A DNA stretch of 64,000 nucleotides from Dyadobacter sp. 676 (GTDB lineage: Bacteria > Bacteroidota > Bacteroidia > Cytophagales > Spirosomataceae). The stretch spans positions 7,175,001 to 7,239,000 of the forward strand of contig NZ_CP159289.1 of assembly GCF_040448675.1 (NCBI RefSeq), in the 5' to 3' direction. A program made the position numbers and the translations under genes. The notes beneath the pieces were generated by a model, which ran no database searches, was not told where the DNA came from, and was given only the letters and a program-made list of their open reading frames with translations. Position 1 is the first letter of the stretch, and each line of letters begins with the position of its first letter. Shown here in pieces: positions 55,201 to 63,784 of the stretch.

Positions 55201-56562
55201 TTAGAAACTGAGTCGATTAAAGATTTGATTAATTGCCGGATCTGACGGTCGCGGTGCATCAGAATCGACCACCTTGCCGCTTTTATCAATAATCATATAT
55301 CTCGGGATCGACTTTACACCATATTTTCGGAGAATGGCGGATTGTATTCCTTTGGGCATAAGAAAGCTTGCGTCCTTATTAAGGCCGATCTGATGCGCCG
55401 CCTTCTGCCAAGCAGCTGGATTTTTGTCGATTGAGATATAGACGAAGTTAATTCCCTTACTTGAATACTGATCACTGAGCCTAGCGGATGCAGGCATTTC
55501 TTCTCGGCAAGGCGCACACCAAGAGGCCCAGAAATCAACGTACGTTATCTTATTGCCAGTGGCTTTTCCGAAAGTCGATTTTTTTCCGGACGAAGTGATG
55601 ACATCGTCGCCTTGGATACTAATCGAGCTGATCCTGTCTATAGTGGACAAATATCTTGAATACTTTGAATCTTCATGAGTAGCCGCAACATCAGCGACTA
55701 ACTGGTCGCGCTCTTTTTTAGTTAGCTTAAACATGGGGCCAGTATTTCTCGGACTATTCAATATACTTACAACTAAGTAGGTTCGCGTCTGACCGGAAAA
55801 ATGCTTCGCCAAAATATCTCGTACAGCTGTCTCGGGATATAGTTTCCTAAGAGCGAACAAACAAGCGTTTGCCGAGTTCCTATACGAACTTAAAAAAAGG
55901 AATCGGTCTTCTTTGAGGCTTGTCTCCGCTTCTTGCGTCATGTCTTTGATATACTGGGCTGGAAACACCACATTTCCAAAACGTAGCTTTCGCTCGGTGA
56001 CATTAAAGAGCTCCACAGCTTCATAAAATTGCACAAAGTGATTGTTAAGATGATTTTCCGCTGCGTATTGCTTTATAAAGCCATCGTAATCTCTATACTG
56101 ACTTTCGAAAGCGTTGTTACGAGATTTGGGATTGGCAACATATTCCTTACCCAAGAAGGAACGTTGAAAAGACAATTGATTAAATGACTCTGAATCAAAC
56201 TTCTTAAAAAAGGCGAGTGGGAACATTAGCTCCCTGTCCCTTTCACTATTTTGTGAAGCTAACTTGACAAACTCATTTGATTTAGTAACTGTGATTCGGT
56301 CACCTTTCTTAAGGAAATAGTCTATTTTGAATCGATTATCTGTGACTTGAAGATCGGATGTGTCATCGAACCTGTTTACTCCGCTTTTTAAAAATTCCAA
56401 GTTTCCGAAATCATCAATATAGTAAAGCCTATTTCCATCAGTCAATTTTACGTCGACTACAATAAAATTGTCCGAGTGTTGGAAATTGTTACACTTCCCG
56501 TTTGCAAGTCCAAATGGAGCAACGACTATCATTGCAACAACGATCTTCACCAATAAATGCAT
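55201..56562 (-). CDS. TlpA-like secreted thiol-disulfide oxidoreductase
   Basis: 453 residues from ATG 56562, where a signal peptide begins (MHLLVKIVVAMIVVAPFGLA). A large N-terminal region of unknown type is followed by a C-terminal thioredoxin fold with the redox motif WCAPC at about 348-352 and cis-Pro in SIPRYMIIDKSG. It is expected in the periplasm, acting on disulfides of the cysteine-rich peptide encoded 70 bp upstream. The longer reading frame (to 56682) would overlap the precursor gene and is rejected. Confidence 0.88.
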   Translation of the reverse strand: MHLLVKIVVAMIVVAPFGLANGKCNNFQHSDNFIVVDVKLTDGNRLYYIDDFGNLEFLKSGVNRFDDTSDLQVTDNRFKIDYFLKKGDRITVTKSNEFVKLASQNSERDRELMFPLAFFKKFDSESFNQLSFQRSFLGKEYVANPKSRNNAFESQYRDYDGFIKQYAAENHLNNHFVQFYEAVELFNVTERKLRFGNVVFPAQYIKDMTQEAETSLKEDRFLFLSSYRNSANACLFALRKLYPETAVRDILAKHFSGQTRTYLVVSILNSPRNTGPMFKLTKKERDQLVADVAATHEDSKYSRYLSTIDRISSISIQGDDVITSSGKKSTFGKATGNKITYVDFWASWCAPCREEMPASARLSDQYSSKGINFVYISIDKNPAAWQKAAHQIGLNKDASFLMPKGIQSAILRKYGVKSIPRYMIIDKSGKVVDSDAPRPSDPAINQIFNRLSF

Positions 56563-56633
56563 AACTATTGTGCTTGCTAATTTGATTGATTTATGTAAAT
56601 CAGACAAAGGGTTTCCCCTTTGCCTGTCACTGA

Positions 56634-56843
56634 TTAACAGCTTGTGCAGCACCAGTAGCCACGACCACCGGCTTCTCCACATTGCTTAGCAAACTTCTTT
56701 GCTTTTTTCTTGGAAACAGTACCATAGCCAGAAATTGGCTCCGATCCTCCGTTTGAGTAACATGACGCGCCACATCCCGCGCCCAAGACATTTTTCATTT
56801 CTGCTCTTGTCAACGCGAAAGCGCTAAAAGACGATAAATTCAT
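56634..56843 (-). CDS. Six-cysteine exported peptide precursor (bacteriocin-like)
   Basis: 69 residues. The first ~23 look like a Bacteroidetes GG-type leader: ALTRAEMKNVLGAG (the typical form is L-x-R-x-E-M-K-x-V-x-GG), cut probably after GAG at position 23. The core of about 46 residues begins CGASCYSNGG, has a lysine-rich helix (KKKAKKFAKQC) and ends GYWCCTSC. Cys are at 24, 28, 55, 65, 66 and 69; Ser/Thr/Gly-rich stretches lie between. Context: C39 exporter, HlyD, two disulfide enzymes and glycosyltransferase around it. I predict an exported, disulfide-bonded antimicrobial or signalling peptide. No close relative is known to me. Confidence 0.82.
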   Translation of the reverse strand: MNLSSFSAFALTRAEMKNVLGAGCGASCYSNGGSEPISGYGTVSKKKAKKFAKQCGEAGGRGYWCCTSC

Positions 56844-56873
56844 GATTTAAATAGAATTAAGTGAAAAAATAAT

Positions 56874-58514
56874 TTATGTGATTTGATCAAATCCAGTAGG
56901 TTGTAGATATCGGCTCAGCTTTTCAATGTCCGAAACAGAATAGAATGGTGGAAGTTTAATATCGTTAAAGATCATAAACGGAGTGTTGGTAATGCCGGCT
57001 AACTCACTCCATCTAACATGCAAGTCAAGCTGACTTATCCCCGTCTCGATCTCTGAAATATTCCTCCTGTTCTCACCTATCCATTGGTCAGCCGTCATGT
57101 TTTGCTTCGCAAACCATCTAGCCAACCCTCCGTTAATCTCCTCGACTGGTAAGCTCAGTAAGTTTCGAGCAATCTTTCCGGATTCGTCTTGAATGTCATT
57201 GTACGCCGCAAAAAGAAAATTGACACGTAAATCGTCCATACGACCTTTAAGCTTGACTACTTGCTCATACATATCTGCGCATGAGCGGCACTTAGGTGTC
57301 AGCACCACAGTCAACACATTATCGGATTCAATGTCTCCAATGCCGCCAACCTTCATTCCATTAAAAAATGGCGGAATAGGCTCCCGCATTTCCATCAAGG
57401 ATTTCAGGTAGTTTGAGGCGAATTTCATTTGCTCGAAAGAGCGACTAACACCAGCGAATTTTATTGACTTTACAAGAGTAGATTGGAACGCCAACCAAGA
57501 GGCAATAGATATTGAAAAACCGATTATAAAAGTGCCGACAACTTGATATGAAATGTGAGAAAAGACGGGAGCCGGGGTAGAGATCACAAATAATAGTTCA
57601 AGAAGCAGCAAAAGTTGTACAACGAGGCACATGACACACCAGCTTTTCCAAATAAATGCCTGGTAGGATACCGAATAAATAGCATATGGAAACGCCAAAA
57701 CACTCAGAGCGCCAATCCAAGGTAGGACTTCGCTGATAGAACCGGTCAGCATTGCAGTAACAATGGTCAACAAAGTACCGAAAAAGTAAATCAGTCCAAT
57801 TTCGGACCATTTGAAGACTCGAAAAAGCCGTGCTGATTTTGAACTCAGTAAGCTTCCGCAACTAGATTTACCGCTTAGATTACATACCTTTCTAAGAACG
57901 GGGTTACTCAAATCAATCCCAGCCCACACTAGCATTGAGCAAACAATTGTACCACAAATTTTTGAAAACAATAGCGGTAGAACTAAACTCGGATCGACTC
58001 CTCCTATGACAGCGAGCGCCACAACGCACGATACGGCAACTAAGCCCAATACCATTGCAGTGGGTTTCCGCAAGGAACTTAAAACTTCATTCCTTCTTTT
58101 CTCTGTATATTCCGGCTCGCCGGAATGTTCCGTTCGCTCCAATAACAAAGTGATTCCAGACCACTTTAGCCGGAAACTATCAATGGCATCTACCTGTCTC
58201 CCAAGGGTTGTATCGATCCATTCCACTTTGTTCTCATCCGCGGATATAATCGTCGCAAGCACTCCACCTCCGACATTCATAAAGCCGAGAGCTGGCATTG
58301 GGGCGGTTTGGAGTTGCTCTATTGATAAGCGCACGGAGATATTTTTGACATGTAAGTCTTGTAAAGTATCCGAAATGGACGTTAATCTAGGAAAATCAGG
58401 ATGATTCCATAACAGATTTTTGACGGTATGAGAGGTAGCGCGAATATCTGCACGCCGAATCAAGTCCAGGGATGCAAGCATCGCATTTTTTTCAGAGGCA
58501 TTCGGATTCATCAA
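56874..58514 (-). CDS. C39-like/VKOR/thioredoxin membrane fusion protein
   Basis: 546 residues. N-terminal ~135 residues resemble an inactive C39-type domain (PDFPRLTSISDTLQDLHVKNISVRLSIEQL). Then a vitamin K epoxide reductase (VKOR) membrane domain with four to five spans, a conserved Cys in NLSGKSSCGSLL and the CxxC motif SWCVMCLV. The C-terminal part (about 390-546) is a thioredoxin-like domain with CRSC in VLTPKCRSCADMYEQ. VKOR proteins make disulfides with quinone as acceptor. It lies 30 bp before the precursor gene and overlaps the upstream glycosyltransferase gene by 23 bp (or starts at 58481). Confidence 0.88.
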   Translation of the reverse strand: MMNPNASEKNAMLASLDLIRRADIRATSHTVKNLLWNHPDFPRLTSISDTLQDLHVKNISVRLSIEQLQTAPMPALGFMNVGGGVLATIISADENKVEWIDTTLGRQVDAIDSFRLKWSGITLLLERTEHSGEPEYTEKRRNEVLSSLRKPTAMVLGLVAVSCVVALAVIGGVDPSLVLPLLFSKICGTIVCSMLVWAGIDLSNPVLRKVCNLSGKSSCGSLLSSKSARLFRVFKWSEIGLIYFFGTLLTIVTAMLTGSISEVLPWIGALSVLAFPYAIYSVSYQAFIWKSWCVMCLVVQLLLLLELLFVISTPAPVFSHISYQVVGTFIIGFSISIASWLAFQSTLVKSIKFAGVSRSFEQMKFASNYLKSLMEMREPIPPFFNGMKVGGIGDIESDNVLTVVLTPKCRSCADMYEQVVKLKGRMDDLRVNFLFAAYNDIQDESGKIARNLLSLPVEEINGGLARWFAKQNMTADQWIGENRRNISEIETGISQLDLHVRWSELAGITNTPFMIFNDIKLPPFYSVSDIEKLSRYLQPTGFDQIT

Positions 58515-59862
58515 TGTATTTTTTTAACAGTTTCTTAATTTCCTTGGGGGAATACGTAGCCCTTAATTTCTTACTCATCTCGTCAATATTTTTCTTATAT
58601 ACGCCGTTTCCGAGAAGTCGATTAATTTTGTCATATATATCACTCGCCCTTTCATGCCTGAATTCTCCTTTTAGGCCAATTCCATGATGTACAACTTTGA
58701 ATGCATTTCCATTTTGGTCATACCGCATGTCCAAAGGATAAACGAGCATTGGTGTTCCGCAAAAAATAGACTCTTTGACAGATCCCAATCCCCCGTGCGT
58801 CACGAATAAGTTAGCTACTTTTAGAACCTCCAACTGTGCCACACTTTTGAAAAAGTAAAATGGCTTTTTAATTGTCATATTATGCACTATTGTATCAATA
58901 ACAAGTTGATTAACAGAGAATATTACAACCACATCATCAATTCTCTCTAGCGCAGAAATCAGTTTCTCTAAAAAATCAAAAAGTGCGCGATCTGAACCCT
59001 CATAAAATGTACCAAAACTGCAATAAATCAACTTTCTCCCATTCAAACCCTGAACAATATTTCTGAAAACACTGGAAAATAGTTCATCCTCTTCTGGGCT
59101 CTGACGCTGATCATTGACCGATAATCCTAAATAAACTTGGTGTTCTCGACGAATTGACGGCGATATCTCCAGCTCAAGCGGAGCTAAAATAAATTCTCTA
59201 AAATTATTGAATATTAATGCCTTAGTACAGTCTTTCGATATCGGATGGCGAGTTGAAAATTCGTTATGTCTTAGTATGTGCTTAAACCGGTATTCTCTCG
59301 CAAGTCTCAAAATCAGCGACTTCGGCTGAACAACCATGGCTTTAATCAAATTTACAAATCTAGTATCTTTACCTGCGCCAGCAGGGACAGTCTTTGGATA
59401 AAAATCTTGGTCAACATTTGGAAAGCCTGGTGTTCTCAGCGTCGACAGCATGGGATTAATTAAAATGTACTGGGCTTGAACGCCTAACGAATTTAGTACC
59501 AATAGGTCAGTACTGTTGAATATATCAATAAAAATTAGAGTTGGCGAAATCTTTGAAATTACTTCACTTAATTCTTTTTGCCTATGTTTGAGGACTTTAT
59601 CTCCCAAAACGCACTTTAATGTCGACCACCACCCAGATTTGCCTAGTGTTGAAGCAACAAAGGAATCTTCCATACCTACTCCGACTCGGTAGTCAGTTGT
59701 AAGTAATGCCTTATAACCATGCGACGCTACTATTGATTTCAAGACCTCATTCGACACTGAGAAGTAGACATCAAACTCCTCTGACAAAACATCACAAAAG
59801 CTAAAAAGAGGGAAAACATGGCTTTTGATCGATGCGGGAAGAAAAAGTGCTACTTTTTGCAT
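58492..59862 (-). CDS. UGT-type (GT-B fold) glycosyltransferase
   Basis: 456 residues from ATG 59862 (QKVALFLPASIKSHVFPLFSF). The C-terminal donor-binding region FVTHGGLGSVKESIFCGTPMLVYPLDMRYDQNGNA is that of macrolide/UDP-glycosyltransferases (GT1). These use a UDP- or other NDP-sugar. First gene of the operon with the VKOR fusion, precursor, TlpA and exporter, so it likely modifies the peptide or its immunity/lipid partner. The frame continues to 60042 but has no sensible protein start there. Confidence 0.88.
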   Translation of the reverse strand: MQKVALFLPASIKSHVFPLFSFCDVLSEEFDVYFSVSNEVLKSIVASHGYKALLTTDYRVGVGMEDSFVASTLGKSGWWSTLKCVLGDKVLKHRQKELSEVISKISPTLIFIDIFNSTDLLVLNSLGVQAQYILINPMLSTLRTPGFPNVDQDFYPKTVPAGAGKDTRFVNLIKAMVVQPKSLILRLAREYRFKHILRHNEFSTRHPISKDCTKALIFNNFREFILAPLELEISPSIRREHQVYLGLSVNDQRQSPEEDELFSSVFRNIVQGLNGRKLIYCSFGTFYEGSDRALFDFLEKLISALERIDDVVVIFSVNQLVIDTIVHNMTIKKPFYFFKSVAQLEVLKVANLFVTHGGLGSVKESIFCGTPMLVYPLDMRYDQNGNAFKVVHHGIGLKGEFRHERASDIYDKINRLLGNGVYKKNIDEMSKKLRATYSPKEIKKLLKKYIDESECL

Positions 59863-60104
59863 TTGATAATTGAAAGTCGAGCACAATATTAAGGAACATT
59901 TGAAAATTATAGCAATTGAAATATATTTGATGAAAATACAAAGTAAATTTTCTCTGATGACTGCGGCAGAAATAAACTGACAATCAACTTGTTGACTAAA
60001 ACAAACCGAATAGTAATTTTGTAAAAAGAAATTATAACTCAATTTTTACGAAATTTCCACCTTTCTCCGTTCTTTTAACGGTTTATCCAAATAACAACTT
60101 TTGA
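59863..60104. other. Divergent promoter region of the peptide cluster
   Basis: About 240 bp, strongly AT-rich, between the minus-strand operon and the plus-strand GT2 gene. It must hold the promoters of both. I see no clear operator by eye. Confidence 0.5.
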
Positions 60105-60992
60105 ATGGATTCTGAAATTTTAGGGCGTTGCACAGTTAACGCCGACGTAGCTGTGATTCTTACTGTATGGCGGCGTGATAATTTACGTGAACAGCTACTA
60201 GCGATTATGGCGCAAACAGTACAGCCAAAGGAGATATGGGTTTGTCAGAATGAAAACTTTATTGATGTCAGAGCCATATTGTCGGAATTCCCAGGAGTTG
60301 AGCATGTACACTCATCTGTTAATTTGAAATATTTTGGTCGTTTCTCCATCGCCAGGCACCTTAAGGCAAAGTTTATTTGGATTTTGGATGATGATCAAAT
60401 ACCATCCCCTAACTGGTTGAAGACCTGCCTAATGATTTGTGAAGCTGAAAACGCCATTGTAAGTAGTGCGGGAAGAATTATACCCGAAAATGATTACTTG
60501 CCCGAGCGAAGTAACAATATTGGCAAGTTTTTCTTCGGAGACGTTCCTCAAACTGGAAATTCAAATACGTGCGCGGAGGATTCAATCGTTGACTATGGTT
60601 GCAATGGGTGGTTCCTGCAGCAACAATGGTTAAGGTATTTTTGGGAAACATCTCCTTTCACATTAGAAATTTCGGAAGACATGCATTTGTCCGCTCTCTG
60701 CAAGATTAGGGCAGGCATACGTACAATCGTTCCGATGCAAACAAGTCCAATCAACTCTGGAAATTTGAAAATCGAGTATGGAAGGGATGAACATGCCTCT
60801 TGGACTAAACCGGGCTTTTTGGAAAAACGGAAGGAGGTACTACATTATCTCATTGACGAACTAGGTTGGCGCCCTACGATGTGGAAGCAAGCTCACACTA
60901 CCAAGAGTGGCGAAGCGACCAAGGATGCACGCTTCAACTTGAGATTACCGATTATATCCAGAATATTCTCCCTTAAAAAGAAACTTGTATAG
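60105..60992 (+). CDS. Family-2 glycosyltransferase
   Basis: 295 residues. GT-A fold start VAVILTVWRRDNLREQLLAIMAQTVQPKEIWV, DDD at 95-97 in FIWILDDDQIPSPNW (metal-binding acids), and SEDMHLS as the likely catalytic base region. It uses a nucleotide sugar; the acceptor is unknown. It is divergent from the peptide operon, and GT2 enzymes are the S-glycosyltransferases of glycocin clusters, so the precursor's Cys or Ser are possible acceptors. A protein or surface glycan substrate is also possible. Confidence 0.85.
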   Translation: MDSEILGRCTVNADVAVILTVWRRDNLREQLLAIMAQTVQPKEIWVCQNENFIDVRAILSEFPGVEHVHSSVNLKYFGRFSIARHLKAKFIWILDDDQIPSPNWLKTCLMICEAENAIVSSAGRIIPENDYLPERSNNIGKFFFGDVPQTGNSNTCAEDSIVDYGCNGWFLQQQWLRYFWETSPFTLEISEDMHLSALCKIRAGIRTIVPMQTSPINSGNLKIEYGRDEHASWTKPGFLEKRKEVLHYLIDELGWRPTMWKQAHTTKSGEATKDARFNLRLPIISRIFSLKKKLV

Positions 60993-61639
60993 AATGTACC
61001 GTGCAACATTGAGGTGTCTGCAGGCGGGCCTCTATAGTTTTCATGTGGCTGATGCATTCAAATGCATACTGAAATATGATCGACACATTCTTGACTGACA
61101 GTTCACGAAACTTGTTAAGGAAAATCTATACTGGATAGGATAGCGATGTTGATTCAACAGAGAGTTCGGACCCACTAGTTACCCTGGATCGAATTCTAGG
61201 TCCGTTCTGTTTTGGGAAATTGACCACGGTAATAATTTGGTTGAAACCTGCTTTAAATAATAGACCGATATTCTATCGATCGTCGTTTTGGCCATGGAAG
61301 CTGATATTTAATCGAACCGAGTTCTCCAGCGCCGATTTCGCACAAGAATTTGAGACTTCTTCTACTAAGGGGGCGTTATCATACAGGTGATCTTGGACAG
61401 GGAAGTACTGCGGCAGAAAGGCGACCCAAGGCTATGTAAGCTCATTAGTTTTGCCTTGGATTAGTCAAGCAACTGCAACGGCCTTATACTCCTATAATGT
61501 TTTTCGTATCTTCGACTTGACAAACCGATGCTTAAAATGCATCAAAACAAGCCAAAAAAATCGATTACCGTTTCAGTTACCTATTTTGAAGGGAGTTGCA
61601 AATAATTGATATACAAGCGTTTTCAAAATTCAAATTGTT
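60993..61639. other. Gene-poor right end of the island
   Basis: About 650 bp with no convincing gene; only a 34-codon frame right after the GT2 gene. The end (61562-61586) has CGATTACC-GTTT-CAGTTACC, a degenerate version of the repeats beside integrase 1, as expected at an element end. Confidence 0.45.
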
Positions 61640-61735
61640 CCCAGCGGGATCACTTAAAGCGCCTCAAAGGGCGCTTTTTTCGTTTAAAAACGTCATTTTT
61701 TCACTGTTTTCGAAGATAAGCATATCATTCTGATT
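61640..61735 (+). other. att site 3 (right end of the island)
   Basis: CCCAGCGGGATCACT (61640-61654) is the tRNA-Lys 3' end; the terminator-like AAAGCGCC-TCAAA-GGGCGCTTTTTTCG follows, and then the same ~75 bp as at att-like site 2. It is not joined to a full tRNA here. It marks the right end of the 38-kb island and the left end of the next element carrying integrase 2. Confidence 0.85.
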
Positions 61736-61754
61736 CATTCCAGATCAAAGCATT

Positions 61755-61801
61755 CGGTAACCTATTCGGTAACCTGCTTTGCTTACTAAATTAGGTTACC
61801 G
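61755..61801 (+). promoter_or_regulatory. CGGTAACC repeats upstream of integrase 2
   Basis: Direct repeats at 61755-61762 and 61767-61774 and an inverted GGTTACCG at 61794-61801, matching in layout the block before integrase 1. They probably bind integrase arms or a regulator. Confidence 0.6.
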
Positions 61802-61881
61802 AATGGATATGTTTGACGGAGGCGATTTTGACCAGGGTTTCTCAAACATCAATGTTTTTCTAACCTTAAACTGTGAGGATG

Positions 61882-63192
61882 ATGAATTTCAAACAGAACC
61901 TGACTGTACTCTTCTGGCTGTACAGACAAAAAGCGAAAGCAGACGGCAAAGCTCCTATTTACGCCAGAATCACAATCGACGGTAAGTACACCGAAATTTC
62001 AACGGGCAAAAAAGTAAACCCGGTCTGCTGGGACTTGGATGTCAAGCAGGTCACTGGCTCGGGACTGGAAGTAAAACTGGCGAACCAGAAACTGGCCCAA
62101 TTGCAAACTGACGTCGAACGGATTTTCAACGGCCTTCAAACTCAGTTCCCTGAGGTGACCCCGGCGATGGTCAAGAACGTTTACCTAGGTAAACCTGCGG
62201 TCGACCAGCCTAAACTAGCCAAACCTGCTGCCAAAAGCGAGCAAACCGTGCTGGAAGTCTTTGATGAGTTCATCGCAAAGTTTGAGAAGCGGGTAGAACG
62301 GGAGAACGCTTCATTTGAGACCTTGAAACATTGGCGAAGCACCAAAAAGAAGGTGGCCGGTTTCATCAAATATCATTTCGATCGCGAGGATGTTCACTTT
62401 TCTTCTCTTCCCGACACCTTTGCCGAAGATTTGTACGATTATTTAACCCTACATGTTTCGAAACCGCTTGCAGAGGTGACGGCCCGAAAGGAAATTAAAT
62501 GGGTGCGTCAAATCGTCAAAATTGGGGTTAAGAAGAAATATATCCCTTCCAATCCCATGGAAGGCTTCAAGTGCTCTGGCGGCGATGTGGAGGTAATCCC
62601 GCTAGAATTCTGGCAGGTCGAGAAAATCCAGCAAAAGCAGTTTAGCGTTGACCGGATTTCTGAGGTTAGGGATGCATTCATTTTCCAATGTTTCACCGGC
62701 TTTGCCTATCAGGACATTTATGACCTCAGTCCGGAAAACGTCGTTCTGGTTGGGCATAGAAAAGAACGTTGGCTCGTGAAGCACAGAGGGAAGACAGAAG
62801 TGGGTGAAATGGTGCCGATCCTGCCGATCGTGGATCAACTCATAATAAAATATCAAGACCATCCTTACTGTATAGCAAACCGCAAGCTGATCCCAGTTAA
62901 CAGCAATTACCGCTACAACGTATATTTGAAGGACATTGCTCAGCTATGTGAAATCCGGGATGTTAGTGGAGGTATCAGAAGGCTGGATACGCATGACGCA
63001 CGACATTTCTTCGCAGATATGATGCTCAACAATGGCGTTCCTCTGGAAGATGTCAGCAAAATGTTGGGCCACCGAAGCATTAGAACAACGATGCGTTACT
63101 GTCGAGTGAGAAAGTCGAGGATTAGCGCGAACGTTGCATTAGTGAAAAACAAGCTATTTACCAAGGCAGGTAAACTTCGGCAAGCCTCTTGA
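61882..63192 (+). CDS. int: Tyrosine integrase 2
   Basis: 436 residues from ATG 61882 (in line with integrase 1; ATG at 61879 and GTG at 61873 also exist). Arm domain LFWLYRQKAKADGKAPIYARI, core-binding domain, catalytic residues in RRLDTHDARHFF and MLGHRSIRTTMRYCRV. It lies beside att site 3 exactly as integrase 1 lies beside site 1, so it should belong to a second element that extends past the window. Confidence 0.93.
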   Translation: MNFKQNLTVLFWLYRQKAKADGKAPIYARITIDGKYTEISTGKKVNPVCWDLDVKQVTGSGLEVKLANQKLAQLQTDVERIFNGLQTQFPEVTPAMVKNVYLGKPAVDQPKLAKPAAKSEQTVLEVFDEFIAKFEKRVERENASFETLKHWRSTKKKVAGFIKYHFDREDVHFSSLPDTFAEDLYDYLTLHVSKPLAEVTARKEIKWVRQIVKIGVKKKYIPSNPMEGFKCSGGDVEVIPLEFWQVEKIQQKQFSVDRISEVRDAFIFQCFTGFAYQDIYDLSPENVVLVGHRKERWLVKHRGKTEVGEMVPILPIVDQLIIKYQDHPYCIANRKLIPVNSNYRYNVYLKDIAQLCEIRDVSGGIRRLDTHDARHFFADMMLNNGVPLEDVSKMLGHRSIRTTMRYCRVRKSRISANVALVKNKLFTKAGKLRQAS

Positions 63193-63201
63193 CGGTCAGT
63201 A

Positions 63202-63245
63202 TTCTGGCTGCGCGGTCGGGACCATCTCCCGACTGACAGCCAGAA
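63202..63245 (+). terminator. Hairpin after integrase 2
   Basis: TTCTGGCTG/CAGCCAGAA (63202-63210 with 63237-63245) enclosing GTCGGGA/TCCCGAC (63215-63221 with 63227-63233), directly after the stop. It looks like a terminator, though no T run follows, or part of a further recombination site. Confidence 0.5.
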
Positions 63246-63524
63246 CACTGAAGACTCAGGTAGAACCTAAGACCCAGCTTAATATGTAGCTTGTCAGTTG
63301 CACTGGAAATAAATTAGCGCTTAACTTGTGAACTATTCGTTTACAAATTACCCTTCGCTTACGTCTCATAATTGATGATATCAAAAATTCTTCTTGGAGG
63401 CAAGCCGGTGAGCCTTTCAGTGGATTCGATACCAATCCTCAGGCTTATAATAGGGGGCGCAACGTTTTTCGAACGGATGATGAGGAGACAAATGTATCTT
63501 AGGCATTACTGAAATTTTTTGAGC
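63246..63524. other. Stretch without visible genes
   Basis: About 280 bp; I see no coding frame or RNA. Confidence 0.4.
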
Positions 63525-63668
63525 ATGGCACAAGTGAAGGACACCTCGCATCCGAGCCCCTGGTTTATTCTCTTTATGTTTGGAATAGGAATTGCGCTAC
63601 TCATCATAATCAGACCGAATGACGTGGTTCCTTTTTGGTTCATACTTTTGCGGGTCTGTAGATATTAA
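63525..63668 (+). CDS. Small membrane protein or gene fragment
   Basis: 47 residues with one membrane span (PWFILFMFGIGIALLIIIRP). The ATG is in a good context, but it ends just before a transposase fragment, so it may be the N-terminal piece of a longer interrupted gene. Confidence 0.35.
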   Translation: MAQVKDTSHPSPWFILFMFGIGIALLIIIRPNDVVPFWFILLRVCRY

Positions 63669-63679
63669 AAACTCAATTC

Positions 63680-63784
63680 TTATCCAGTTTGTCCGTAATA
63701 TTCAGCTTCAAAAGCTGCCGGATTTTGGTAGTTTAGTGCCGAATACAATCTTCTGGTATTGTAATGCGACACAGTATTATAAAA
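63680..63784 (-). pseudogene. IS3-type transposase C-terminal fragment
   Basis: The minus strand reads SHYNTRRLYSALNYQNPAAFEAEYYG then a stop, the usual end of IS3-family OrfB. Further upstream to the window edge I could not follow the frame. Confidence 0.55.

Noticed and set aside
56563..56682. Longer start for the TlpA-like protein
   Set aside because: It would overlap the precursor gene and bury the clear signal peptide that starts at 56562.
56634..56843. Lanthipeptide or sactipeptide precursor
   Set aside because: No LanB/C/M-type or radical SAM enzyme is nearby; the disulfide enzymes and glycosyltransferases point elsewhere.
61016..61117. 34-codon frame behind the GT2 gene as a second peptide
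   Set aside because: No leader-like motif, no Gly-Gly junction, and poor coding context.
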